Below, in pieces: positions 44,090 through 52,414 of a stretch of DNA of 64,000 nucleotides; the stretch's first letter is position 1; the number at the start of each line of letters is the position of its first letter. A model generated the notes under the pieces. The model ran no database searches, was not told the DNA's origin, and worked only from the letters and a program-made list of their open reading frames with translations. This DNA is from Chloracidobacterium sp. (lineage in GTDB: Bacteria > Acidobacteriota > Blastocatellia > Pyrinomonadales > Pyrinomonadaceae). Where the stretch lies: positions 668,001 to 732,000 of the forward strand of contig JADJJY010000002.1 of NCBI GenBank assembly GCA_016706275.1, given 5' to 3'. Position numbers and translations under genes: made by a program.

Positions 44090-44110
44090 ATTTCTTACGA
44101 TATGCCTTGT

Positions 44111-44686
44111 TTACATGCTCTTGTATTTCTTACGAGTGATAACAACGAGCTCGTTTCCGCCGATGGCTGTTTTTCCGACTGTTACGCCGACGTATGAATA
44201 GCCGGCATCGCCCGCTTCATTTAGCTCTTTGTCCATCGTGCCGGTCTTTTTGGTTGCAAAGAGCTTGTATTCGTACTTGATGATCGGAGCATTAGGGTCT
44301 TTTTCAAGTATCGCTACCACTTCTTCCCCACCAAAAGTAGTCTTAAATACGACCTGTCCGCGATACTCATAACCGTTGTCACCGGCTTCTTGCAGCTCTT
44401 TTTGCATCGTGCCTGTGCGGCTGGTCGCGAGTAAAATGTATTTGAAGTTCCCCTTTTGATCTGGATCTTTCGACATGATCGATACGACTTCGCTGCCGCC
44501 AAACGATGTTTCGCCGCCAGAAACGCCTTGGAACCGGTAGCCCTGATCAGCCATTTCGTTCAATTCTTTTTGCATCGTCGAAGTTTTCTTGGTCGCGAGC
44601 ACCTTGTACTTGATCTGAGCAACCGCTGCCGTCTGAAGTGCACAGAGCAATCCAACGCAGAAACACAACATTAGTAATTTTTTCAT
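44111..44686 (-). CDS. Secreted protein with three tandem ~50-residue repeats
   Basis: Exported protein (191 aa; signal peptide to about residue 23, AVAQ). The mature part is three copies of a unit built as YKVLATKKTSTMQKELNE, a Gly-Tyr turn (DQGYRF), and a strand FGGSEVVSIMSKDP. This is the layout of DUF4177-like small alpha/beta domains. Function unknown. It has its own terminator and follows another secreted protein on the same strand by 25 bp. Confidence 0.8.
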   Translation of the reverse strand: MKKLLMLCFCVGLLCALQTAAVAQIKYKVLATKKTSTMQKELNEMADQGYRFQGVSGGETSFGGSEVVSIMSKDPDQKGNFKYILLATSRTGTMQKELQEAGDNGYEYRGQVVFKTTFGGEEVVAILEKDPNAPIIKYEYKLFATKKTGTMDKELNEAGDAGYSYVGVTVGKTAIGGNELVVITRKKYKSM

Positions 44687-44711
44687 TTTGATCTCTCCTG
44701 ATTGATTAGAA

Positions 44712-45380
44712 CTATTTATTTGAAAGTGATCTGATCCGTGAGCGGATCGATTCGGGCAATTGCCAATTTAGCCGCCCTTCGCTGTCATAAATGCCAACAA
44801 TTAACTGAATCTGAGATGTTTCGACAGGAAAAATAGAATGCTTGTCTTTGTCAACAAGCGGGAAAGAAACCCAAAAGATATCCCAGTCATAGTCACGGCG
44901 AACTATACCTGCGAGAGCTTTTATGTTCCGAAAATTCGGAGAATTGATGCGTGAAACAGCTCCATCGGCGCCGGCTTTTAGATCTTTCGGCTGTAAGATC
45001 GCCCGCCAATCGTTGGGTATCACGCCTGAACCTTCGCGTGGGTCGATCTCGACTAAAAATACAGTTTCACCGGCGGATTCGGCCTCGGCAACGAGCTCGC
45101 GGGTCTGTTGGTCTGACAGCCTGTTTCTCAATTGCTGTAGCCGGGCGGTCGCCCTGATCACTTCGGGGGTCAGCCACGTCGCTCGAAACTTGTAGTTGAT
45201 CGAACGACTTGTGTGGATGCCGCGCAGATCAAAAGCACTGCCGATCTTACTGCTCTCGCGCATATTTTTGACCATACCCTCTGCCTGCGAAGCCGACCAT
45301 GTAAGGTATGTTTCGTCCTGAGCCACTGCGGCGGTGGCGAGGATAAGTAACATGAAAACACTGAGAAATATCTGTCTCAT
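44712..45380 (-). CDS. Secreted hypothetical protein
   Basis: A 222-residue exported protein with a clear signal peptide (LLILATAAVA-QD). The rest is mixed alpha/beta (LTPEVIRATARLQQLRNRLS; VFLVEIDPREGSG; IQLIVGIYDSEGRLNW). I do not recognise a family. It lies upstream of, and probably in one message with, the triple-repeat secreted protein. Confidence 0.75.
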   Translation of the reverse strand: MRQIFLSVFMLLILATAAVAQDETYLTWSASQAEGMVKNMRESSKIGSAFDLRGIHTSRSINYKFRATWLTPEVIRATARLQQLRNRLSDQQTRELVAEAESAGETVFLVEIDPREGSGVIPNDWRAILQPKDLKAGADGAVSRINSPNFRNIKALAGIVRRDYDWDIFWVSFPLVDKDKHSIFPVETSQIQLIVGIYDSEGRLNWQLPESIRSRIRSLSNK

Positions 45381-45511
45381 AAATGCAGTTGAGGTTAGGC
45401 CCGCTTGTAATTGTGAAACTAAATTAAATCAGATGACTGCCAATTTATACCACAAATTTGACGGGTTTGTGAAACTAGGTAGCAAGTGGCCATTTCACGT
45501 GCGTGTTGCCC

Positions 45512-45517
45512 TATAAT
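45512..45517 (+). promoter_or_regulatory. Perfect -10 element giving a likely leaderless start
   Basis: TATAAT ends 6 nt before the GTG at 45524. Transcription would therefore begin at the start codon. No convincing -35 is present at 17 bp spacing. Confidence 0.45.
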
Positions 45518-45523
45518 AGTTTT

Positions 45524-46444
45524 GTGAGGATCAAGAAATTTAACTGTATCAGGTGCGGCGGGCCAAAGGTCAATCCGTATTCTATGCCGTACATAATGTG
45601 CGATTTTTGCGGGTCGCTGACGGATATTGATTTTACTGTCGGGATGGAAAAATGGAACGAATCGACGTTCAACCAGGTCTGGTACACAGTCAAAAAGATG
45701 ATGTTTGCGAGCAACGCCCAGAATGCTCTCTCACGCGGCGACAAGGACGCATACTATCTCGGCCAGCTCGAGTATTGGGATTTTTATTACAAAACTTTCC
45801 CAGCATATCTACCGCCGACGGCCGCCGACCGGCACGTCTATAAAACCTATATCCAAGTTTGTGCCGAATCGAGCACCATAACCGCTTTTGAGACAAAATG
45901 GCAGGCATACGGTGCTGAGCAACAAGCTTTGCAGGCAAAGGTCCAGATGCGGTTCGTTAACGGCCAGCAAAAGGCAGATTCCGATGCGTTTTTTGCACTC
46001 GCCGAGTTTTTTGTCGGGATTACCAAAGAGGGAATGCGGGCGTTTTACGATAATCCGCGTTACGAGATAATGCACACGGTGCTGCCGGAACGGGTGCATA
46101 TGAAGATGCGGACATCAATGTTCGCACAGGCGTGGCTTCCCTATCTGACTGACGACGACGTAGATCGCTTACTGAAATTGCTCGGGTTTTCAAACGAGTA
46201 TGTTGAGATAGAACAGCCGCCGGGACATTATCTGGATTGTGGTTCGTGCAAGACTCAGGTCTTTGCTCCGGACGGCTCCTATCGAGTATATTGTGAAAAA
46301 TGTCACTCGATAACAGCCGTCAGATCAACATTTTTTTGCTCCGGCTGCGGAGGGCAAAATGACGTCCCCAACGATCCGTCACAGCCCACTAAGTGCGAAC
46401 GCTGCAGCACGACTAACCGTCTGATCCAGCCGCTTTTTGGCTGA
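45524..46444 (+). CDS. Multi-zinc-ribbon protein of unknown function
   Basis: A 306-residue cytoplasmic protein. The N-terminus has a treble-clef-like pair (CIRCGGPK ... CDFCGS). A helical middle (about 40-230) has no motif I know. The C-terminus has three more CxxC pairs (CGSCKT, CEKCHS, CSGCGG) and CERCST, enough for two further zinc ribbons. GTG at 45524 is chosen because TATAAT lies just upstream; TTG at 45503 is within the promoter. Possible role in nucleic-acid or protein binding; unproven. Confidence 0.75.
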   Translation: MRIKKFNCIRCGGPKVNPYSMPYIMCDFCGSLTDIDFTVGMEKWNESTFNQVWYTVKKMMFASNAQNALSRGDKDAYYLGQLEYWDFYYKTFPAYLPPTAADRHVYKTYIQVCAESSTITAFETKWQAYGAEQQALQAKVQMRFVNGQQKADSDAFFALAEFFVGITKEGMRAFYDNPRYEIMHTVLPERVHMKMRTSMFAQAWLPYLTDDDVDRLLKLLGFSNEYVEIEQPPGHYLDCGSCKTQVFAPDGSYRVYCEKCHSITAVRSTFFCSGCGGQNDVPNDPSQPTKCERCSTTNRLIQPLFG

Positions 46445-46494
46445 TCTCAGCAACATATTGTTTTACATAAATCTTACGCAACTAAATATAGTGC

Positions 46495-46522
46495 TTGCGT
46501 TTAACAATTTTCGATATAAAAT
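46495..46522 (+). promoter_or_regulatory. Candidate promoter of the HNH gene
   Basis: TTGCGT (46495-46500) and TAAAAT (46517-46522) are 16 bp apart, placing the transcript start ~23 nt before the strong AGGAGGAG ribosome-binding site. Confidence 0.4.
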
Positions 46523-46551
46523 TACATTAAGAAAAATAGGAGGAGAGATAA

Positions 46552-47109
46552 TTGCTAACAGGACGAGTTTTACTTTTGAACTTTTCTTACGAGCCGCTGG
46601 GTACGGTAGGCGTTGCCCGGGCCGTATGTTTGTGGTTTCGCGGCGCAATCTTTGTCGAAGAAAATGACGGCGACAACGTCCTCCATTCTCCTTCTACAGA
46701 GTTTCCGGTACCGTCCGTGATCCGGCTGCGTCATTACATTCATCTGCGTCGCAACAACCGCAAGACGACGATGAAACGGGCACGGATCTATATTCGCGAT
46801 CGTTACCGCTGTCAGTATTGCGGCGAACATAAGCACGCCAAGGAATTGACGCTTGATCATATTTTCCCGCGTGCACAGGGCGGCGAAAGCACTCCGCAGA
46901 ATCTTGTAACGGCATGCGTCAAATGCAACCAGCGTAAAGGCAACCGCACGCCGGAACAGGCACGCATGCCGCTGCTGACGTCGCAAAAGCTGCTTCGGTT
47001 GGGACTCGATCATGTGCTGCTATGTCACTACGCAGAAAATCGCCCCGAATGGCGTAAGTATCTGTTTATGGACGATATTGACGACGAGGCCACGATAATG
47101 GCAGCATAA
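46552..47109 (+). CDS. HNH endonuclease family protein
   Basis: A 185-residue protein with an HNH nuclease domain at about 85-140: CQYCGE, LTLDHIFPRAQGG, NLVTACVKCNQRKGNRTP. Both zinc CxxC pairs and the catalytic His are present. The N-terminus (GRVLLLNFSYEPLGTVGVARAV) is the conserved leader seen in widespread housekeeping HNH proteins that are not restriction enzymes. The TTG start follows AGGAGGAG at 6 nt spacing. Followed by a good terminator. Confidence 0.9.
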   Translation: MLTGRVLLLNFSYEPLGTVGVARAVCLWFRGAIFVEENDGDNVLHSPSTEFPVPSVIRLRHYIHLRRNNRKTTMKRARIYIRDRYRCQYCGEHKHAKELTLDHIFPRAQGGESTPQNLVTACVKCNQRKGNRTPEQARMPLLTSQKLLRLGLDHVLLCHYAENRPEWRKYLFMDDIDDEATIMAA

Positions 47110-47133
47110 TTGTAGGAGTTTTTGAAACAACGG

Positions 47134-47171
47134 ATTGCGGCTTGATGAATATCAGGCCGCAATTTTTGTTT
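47134..47171 (+). terminator. Rho-independent terminator after the HNH gene
   Basis: A 13-bp stem ATTGCGGCTTGAT/ATCAGGCCGCAAT (one wobble pair) closes a 4-nt loop and runs into TTTTTGTTT. Confidence 0.88.
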
Positions 47172-47207
47172 GGTCCGGTCCGGACCAAGTGGACCAAGGT
47201 GGACCAA
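47169..47207 (-). repeat. TGGTCC repeat element, copy 4
   Basis: Palindrome TTTGGTCCGGTCCGGACCAA followed by two GTGGACCAA units, same orientation as copy 2. It begins in the T-run of the HNH terminator and ends 6 bp before the tRNA. Confidence 0.88.
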
Positions 47208-47213
47208 GCTTTT

Positions 47214-47290
47214 GGCGGAGTAGTTTAAATGGATAAAGTCCCGGCCTCATAAGCCGAAGACGACAGGATCAAATCCTGTCTCCGCAACCA
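47214..47290 (+). tRNA. Atypical tRNA with anticodon CAU (Met-like)
   Basis: A 77-nt cloverleaf with acceptor GGCGGAG/CTCCGCA, discriminator A and encoded CCA. Anticodon loop CTCATAA gives CAU. Unusual points: G1-A72 is unpaired, like the 1-72 mismatch of initiator tRNA, but the anticodon stem is GGC/GCC rather than GGG/CCC; 27-43 is C-A; and the T-loop reads ATCAAAT with A at position 54. It could be an elongator Met, an Ile2 (lysidine) or a variant initiator, or a degrading copy. Confidence 0.8.
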
Positions 47291-47325
47291 AATTTTCGGC
47301 TATTCAGTTTTTGATGGTGAATAAG

Positions 47326-47760
47326 ATGAGATACAAAGATGAAAAAGAGATCCTAGAAGTGATCAGGACATTTGAAGAAGCAACCATCAGCCGCGACGCG
47401 TGGAAACACGCTGAGCATCTGACGGTAGCTCTTCATTACTTGTCGCTGCACGATATGGAAACGGCGACCGCGAAAATGCGCGACGGCATATTTAAATTGT
47501 TGAAGGCATTTGAGGTCGATCTGTCAGAAGAAATGCCATATCACGAGACACTGACGATGTTTTGGATGCGGGCCGTGGCAGATTTTAACGCCTCGAAAAA
47601 CGCGACTTCCCTTTTAGAGAAAGCGAACGAACTCGTCGCGACATACGACAAAGACTATCCGCTAAAATTTTACAGCCGGGAGTTTTTGTTTTCGGATCAA
47701 GCTAGGGCAGCGTATGTTGACGGCGATCTGAAAAGTGGCCATTCGGGTGAATTAGGCTAA
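47326..47760 (+). CDS. Uncharacterised helical protein
   Basis: A 144-residue, apparently all-helical soluble protein. Conserved-looking features are FEEATISRDAWKHAEHLTVAL and a later YHETLTMFWMRAV, with His/Glu spacing that might bind a ligand or metal. I have seen similar small proteins in other genomes but know no function. ATG at 47326 has GGTGA upstream; ATG 47314 and TTG 47311 are alternatives. It lies between the CAU tRNA and cysS. Confidence 0.72.
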   Translation: MRYKDEKEILEVIRTFEEATISRDAWKHAEHLTVALHYLSLHDMETATAKMRDGIFKLLKAFEVDLSEEMPYHETLTMFWMRAVADFNASKNATSLLEKANELVATYDKDYPLKFYSREFLFSDQARAAYVDGDLKSGHSGELG

Positions 47761-47767
47761 GATACTT

Positions 47768-47801
47768 ATTACGCCCGTGCTCACATGCGGGCATCTGCAA
47801 A
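47768..47801. repeat. Diverged arm of the ftsZ-pdxA repeat family
   Basis: ATTACGCCC...ATGCGGGCATCTGC aligns with the right arm of the 2699-2767 element at about 26 of 34 positions. Internally GCCCG/CGGGC can pair. It sits directly before cysS. Confidence 0.5.
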
Positions 47802-47804
47802 ATT

Positions 47805-49202
47805 ATGCTCAAGTTTTTTAACACATTATCGCGTCAGGTCGAGGAATTTCAGCCAATTGAATCGGGCAAAGTGCGGATGTATATCTGCGGGCCGACGGTG
47901 TGGAATTTTGCTCATATCGGCAATTTTCGGACGTTTATCTTTGGCGATGTGCTGCGGCGGTATTTGAAATTCAAGGGTTTTGAGCTGACGCATGTGATGA
48001 ACCTGACGGACATCGACGACCGCATCATCAACGAAGCGGCGGCACGAAATATCTCGATCGATGAATTTACCGAGCCTTTTGCACAGTATTTTCTTGAAGA
48101 TTTTGATGCGCTCGGTAACGAACGACCTGAGATCATCCCGCGGGCCACGCATCATATCGCCGAGATGATCGACATTATCTCGACGCTGCTTGATAACGGC
48201 CATGCGTATGAATCGGACGGCTCGATCTATTACCGCATCACGGCGTTTCCAGAGTACGGCAAGCTGTCAAAGATCAATTTTTCAGGCAACCGCGACGGCG
48301 GCAGTGAGCGTATCGACACCGATAAATACGACAAAGAGGACGCACGTGATTTTGCTTTGTGGAAACTGGTAGGCCCCGACGATCAGCCCGGTTGGGATGC
48401 TCCGTTTGGACGAGGCCGTCCGGGCTGGCACATTGAGTGTTCAGCAATGGCGATGAAATATCTAGGCGAGACATTTGACCTGCACGCCGGCGGGCAGGAC
48501 CTGCAATTTCCGCATCACGAAAACGAGATCGCCCAGTCCGAAGGTGCGACCGGAAAGCAGTTTGCGAAATACTGGATCCACAGCGAATTCTTAAAGATCG
48601 ACGATGTGACGATGTCCAAATCAAAGGGCAATTTCTTTACGTTTCGCGATCTAAAAGACCAAGGCTATTCTCCGCTTGCGATCAGGTATTTGTTGCTCTC
48701 AGTTCCCTATCGCAAACAACTTAACTTTACGTTCGAGGGGCTGCAAGGTGCCGAATCGACGACAGAACGTCTTCGCAATTTCCGATCCCTTGTAAAAGAA
48801 AGCAGTGGTACGGGCGAAGAAAAAGACGCCGTCGAACTGGTAATGATCGCATTAAAAAAGTTCGAAACTGCGATGGATGATGACATGAATACCGCCGCCG
48901 CTTTGGCCGCTGTTCATGATATGGTTCGCGAAGTGAACACCGTTATCGCGGAACGATCGCTCTCCAACGACGAAAAGGAAGCCGTTCTCGATGCTGTTTC
49001 ACAATTTGATGCTGTCCTCGGCATTTTCGGTGCAGAAACCTCAGAGATACTCGACAACGACATCGAAAACCTTATCGAGGATCGTCAACAAGCACGTGCA
49101 AACCGTGACTTTGCCCGTTCGGACGAGATTCGCGATCTGTTAGCTGAACAAGGTATCGTTTTAGAAGATACAAAAGACGGGGTTCGCTGGAAACGAAAAT
49201 AG
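47805..49202 (+). CDS. cysS: Cysteine--tRNA ligase
   Basis: Class I synthetase that charges tRNA-Cys. Marks: the zinc Cys in YICGPTVWN, the HIGH-like HIGNFRTF, the zinc ligands CSAMAMKYLG and GGQDLQFPHHENEIAQSE, and the KMSKS loop as TMSKSKGNFFT. Length 465 aa is normal. It ends 7 bp from the convergent glycosyltransferase gene. Confidence 0.96.
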   Translation: MLKFFNTLSRQVEEFQPIESGKVRMYICGPTVWNFAHIGNFRTFIFGDVLRRYLKFKGFELTHVMNLTDIDDRIINEAAARNISIDEFTEPFAQYFLEDFDALGNERPEIIPRATHHIAEMIDIISTLLDNGHAYESDGSIYYRITAFPEYGKLSKINFSGNRDGGSERIDTDKYDKEDARDFALWKLVGPDDQPGWDAPFGRGRPGWHIECSAMAMKYLGETFDLHAGGQDLQFPHHENEIAQSEGATGKQFAKYWIHSEFLKIDDVTMSKSKGNFFTFRDLKDQGYSPLAIRYLLLSVPYRKQLNFTFEGLQGAESTTERLRNFRSLVKESSGTGEEKDAVELVMIALKKFETAMDDDMNTAAALAAVHDMVREVNTVIAERSLSNDEKEAVLDAVSQFDAVLGIFGAETSEILDNDIENLIEDRQQARANRDFARSDEIRDLLAEQGIVLEDTKDGVRWKRK

Positions 49203-49209
49203 CTGACGC

Positions 49210-50724
49210 TTATTTTTCCAGTAATACGAGAAAAGCATTTTCGCCTTGAGCGACGAAGACTTCGCTCGCACTCATCTTATAGCCGCGGTCGATAAAGCTC
49301 TTTAACGGTTGTTGTTGCACATCGATACGGCTTGCGCGATAGGCGATCCACACACTTTGTTCTTCGACCTCACTAATGTCGATCGTTTTCACGCCGTCAA
49401 AAGCTCTGGGCAAGAAAAATGCTAAGTCTTCCCTCACGCCCTCGATATTGCGGATCTTTGCCACCACAGGCCGCGTCTCATTGTGCTCCAACGCAAACCA
49501 GAAATGATAGCCAATCAGGTCTTCGAAAACGTAGATCTTTGCCAGCCTTTCATTTGCGGCTTGAACGGCGAACGGCTGCCACGCACACCACGATGGCTGC
49601 AAACCTGGACGTTGCAGTGCAAGCGCAAACGCGTACCCAACGAACAGCACGAATATCGTCGAAAACGCGATTCTTAGCTTTGGAGCCGGTATCTTTGTCA
49701 AGGCAATGGCAATAAGGATCGCCAAAGGTGCAAAAATGGCGATCAAATGCCTACTTCCCCACACGGAATGTGGCAGTATCCAACTTGCAACAAACGCCGC
49801 GATAACGGGAAAAACCACAAAAAGGCCGAGCAGATAGGCGACCCGTTTTTCGGTCTCATCAAAACGTTTATGTTCAAATAGATACATGCCGACGACCAAG
49901 ATCGTAATTAATAACAATGGTATCGAAATGCTATACAACGATATTGGGTCGATCGTTGTCGCCGGCGAGTAAAAAGGCTCGACGAGATTGAGTGCGAGAA
50001 TTGTCAGGTCAAGCACACCTGGACGCGGTGTTCGCCCAATATTTTGGGCGAGGCCGGGGCTGGTTTTAGCGGCTGACCAAACAGCGTATATCCAAGGCGT
50101 AAAGCTCACAAACACCACCGCCAACATCACCGTGATCCGCCGCCACTTTATGCGTTGGAAAATCAGTATCGCTGACACCTCACTGCCGACGACCAGCCAT
50201 CCAAAATAATGGGTATAGACGAGCAAGATGTTGACGATTACGAGCGGGATAAAATTCTTTCCCTTAAAGAAGTATCTGGCAAAAAGCCACATCGAAAACA
50301 GGCCAAAACACATCAGCAGACTGTACATCCGCACTACTTGAGAATGCCTTAACAAAATGCCGTTAAATGCAAGAAGAAATAGGCATATAAGCTGTACGCG
50401 AGTATTTAGCTTCAGCTCACGCAACAGTGAAACAAGCGGAAATATTGAAACAACTGAAAAGACGACCGGAAAGATCCGCAGCCAAATGATACTTTCGCCG
50501 CCAATGGCGATCCAGAGTTTTAAGAAAATATAAAACAGTGGCGGATGGACGAGATCGGCCGCAACGAAATTTAAAATCTGCCCCCAAGGCTGTTCGGCCG
50601 CATGAACGCTGAATATTTCGTCGAACCACAGGCACGAATCCGTCAAATGCCACATTCGAACGGCAACAAACAGCGCGACGAGACACGCCATCGCGATCAT
50701 TTCTAGCGGTCGCTTTCGTGTCAT
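49210..50724 (-). CDS. GT-C family membrane glycosyltransferase
   Basis: Polytopic protein (504 aa, about ten helices) of the PMT/ArnT superfamily, which uses polyprenyl-phosphate sugars. The catalytic Asp-Glu occurs in the first external loop, SCLWFDEIFSVHAAEQ, followed by HPPLFYIFLKLW. Acceptor (protein, lipid A or lipid carrier) cannot be told. Its ATG lies one base after the cysteine dioxygenase stop, so the two are probably translated together. Confidence 0.85.
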   Translation of the reverse strand: MTRKRPLEMIAMACLVALFVAVRMWHLTDSCLWFDEIFSVHAAEQPWGQILNFVAADLVHPPLFYIFLKLWIAIGGESIIWLRIFPVVFSVVSIFPLVSLLRELKLNTRVQLICLFLLAFNGILLRHSQVVRMYSLLMCFGLFSMWLFARYFFKGKNFIPLVIVNILLVYTHYFGWLVVGSEVSAILIFQRIKWRRITVMLAVVFVSFTPWIYAVWSAAKTSPGLAQNIGRTPRPGVLDLTILALNLVEPFYSPATTIDPISLYSISIPLLLITILVVGMYLFEHKRFDETEKRVAYLLGLFVVFPVIAAFVASWILPHSVWGSRHLIAIFAPLAILIAIALTKIPAPKLRIAFSTIFVLFVGYAFALALQRPGLQPSWCAWQPFAVQAANERLAKIYVFEDLIGYHFWFALEHNETRPVVAKIRNIEGVREDLAFFLPRAFDGVKTIDISEVEEQSVWIAYRASRIDVQQQPLKSFIDRGYKMSASEVFVAQGENAFLVLLEK

Positions 50725-50725
50725 T

Positions 50726-51295
50726 TTATAGCGTTATATTTGGGCAGAGTCTGCCATCTATGCTGGTGTAAAAAAGCTCGACTTCCCTGAAAGTGTGGGT
50801 GTCGCGGCAATATGCAAGACAGCGGTCGTATGGTTTCGAATAGATGTGGATGCTGACGGCACGCTCGTCGTATTCGGGCAGATTTAGTACCTGATGAATA
50901 GGTTCTTCGAGCTCGACCTTCGCGGCAAGACAATCAGACAACTCAAAAGAATCTGTCTCGACCAGACGGCAAAACGAGCGGGATTCGTCAGATTCGGCGA
51001 CAGCAAAGTTTTGCCCCCGCAGACGCCCGACCGGCACCATCATCCAGCATTTTTGGTCCCAGTGATTATGCACCTGCGAGATCTGGCCCTTTTCCCAGCA
51101 GATGGCCATTACCTCAAATCTATTGTCTTTGTAGATGAGATTGCGTGTGTAATAGCGCGGGCTCCAATGAAAATACCGCGTGATCGAATCGATCTCGACA
51201 GGGTTTTCACCGAGGAAATCGTACACGGTCTGACAGGAAAACTCTTCGTCAGGGATCCGTTTCAATCCATCAATAAGTTTGTCTATATGCACCAT
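50726..51295 (-). CDS. Cysteine dioxygenase type I
   Basis: Non-haem iron cupin that oxidises cysteine to cysteine sulfinate. The three-His metal site can be read: HxH in QVHNHWDQKCWMMV and the later His in EPIHQVLN. The C-terminal SIHIYSKPYDRCLAY carries the Tyr/Cys segment of the family. Length 189 aa fits bacterial enzymes. Between an SGNH hydrolase and a glycosyltransferase on the same strand; the pairing has no obvious metabolic logic. Confidence 0.88.
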   Translation of the reverse strand: MVHIDKLIDGLKRIPDEEFSCQTVYDFLGENPVEIDSITRYFHWSPRYYTRNLIYKDNRFEVMAICWEKGQISQVHNHWDQKCWMMVPVGRLRGQNFAVAESDESRSFCRLVETDSFELSDCLAAKVELEEPIHQVLNLPEYDERAVSIHIYSKPYDRCLAYCRDTHTFREVELFYTSIDGRLCPNITL

Positions 51296-51327
51296 CGACG
51301 TTCTGTGATTTTAGCAAAAACTTAGGT

Positions 51328-52407
51328 TTATAACACTCCGTTATATTGGAAACGCTGTCGCGGTGAAACGCTGCATTTGCCGTCAACTAGCGGATCGCCG
51401 GTATCCGCACAACAAGGCGTGTTTCGCGAACAAATAAAGCCGCCCTTTAACATCCTGCCGAGTACGTTTTGGCCAATGCCGGACGGATGAAAACAGTCGC
51501 AGCAGGATATCTCGGATGAGTTAAAACGGTAATACCACGGTGCATCGCTGTGGACAAAAGTCGTTCCGGCTGCTTTAATACCGCCGCCGACAGTCTGGCC
51601 ACCAACGATCACGATCGGCGACGATCCAAAGTCCGGGATAGCGGCGTATTCCGCCGTAACGGACTTTAAGATGTCGCGATATGCCTTTAACGTCGTGTAG
51701 GAATCAATGATGCGGGAATTTGAACAATCACGCGTGAGCGAACCGCAGATATTGACGACGCCCCATAAAAAGCTACACGATCCGACAAGCTGGCAATTGG
51801 ATTTGCTGCCAAAGTTGCAAAGCTGCGACACCCGGACCGGTGACACAACGCCGATGCGTGTGTTGCCGATCGACATGAGTGTATCGAGCCCCTTTCGCAA
51901 TTCGCGTTCGAATGACGCAGGCCTTGTTTTGCAGTAATTTGCCGGGTCGAGATCGGTGCTTGAGCACGAAGCGTTTGCTTTTGCGATCGTGCCGGCACAA
52001 TTGTCGTTATGGCCTAAAAATAAGACGGCGAGACGATTACCTGCCTGAGCCGAAAGAAATGTGCGGACGTTGGTAGCCTGTGACGTAAAATTGCCGATAA
52101 GCGTCGCTCCGGACGCTGCATGATTTGCCGACGGCGCCAATACGCCGGTGCCAGTCTCGCATTCGAGCCGTTCGAGCAAGCTGAAAACCCCTTCGCTTCC
52201 TGCCCCACATAGATTCGTTCCGTGAGTGTCGCTGGTCAACCAGTTGTAATTTTCCTGATCGCCGTTAGAACAAGGAAAACCGTTGCTGGCATTAAACCCC
52301 TTCGAAATACTATCGCCCGCAACATCGATCGCCTGAATACTTAACTGGGCATTCACCGTCGAGGCAAACACCACAGAAAAAAGTAACATTGTGACCAAAA
52401 CCCGCAT
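51328..52407 (-). CDS. Secreted SGNH/GDSL-type hydrolase, Cys-rich
   Basis: Exported esterase-like protein (359 aa; signal to about residue 20, VNA-QL). Block I is DVAGDSISKG with the nucleophile Ser, block III is LGHNDNC, and the catalytic Asp/His are in DCFHPSGIGQ. It has about twenty cysteines, suggesting several disulfides, and dsbD lies immediately upstream (7 bp). ATG at 52407 gives a proper signal peptide; the frame extends to 52458 inside dsbD. Substrate unknown. Confidence 0.85.
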   Translation of the reverse strand: MRVLVTMLLFSVVFASTVNAQLSIQAIDVAGDSISKGFNASNGFPCSNGDQENYNWLTSDTHGTNLCGAGSEGVFSLLERLECETGTGVLAPSANHAASGATLIGNFTSQATNVRTFLSAQAGNRLAVLFLGHNDNCAGTIAKANASCSSTDLDPANYCKTRPASFERELRKGLDTLMSIGNTRIGVVSPVRVSQLCNFGSKSNCQLVGSCSFLWGVVNICGSLTRDCSNSRIIDSYTTLKAYRDILKSVTAEYAAIPDFGSSPIVIVGGQTVGGGIKAAGTTFVHSDAPWYYRFNSSEISCCDCFHPSGIGQNVLGRMLKGGFICSRNTPCCADTGDPLVDGKCSVSPRQRFQYNGVL

Positions 52408-52414
52408 TTTGTAG

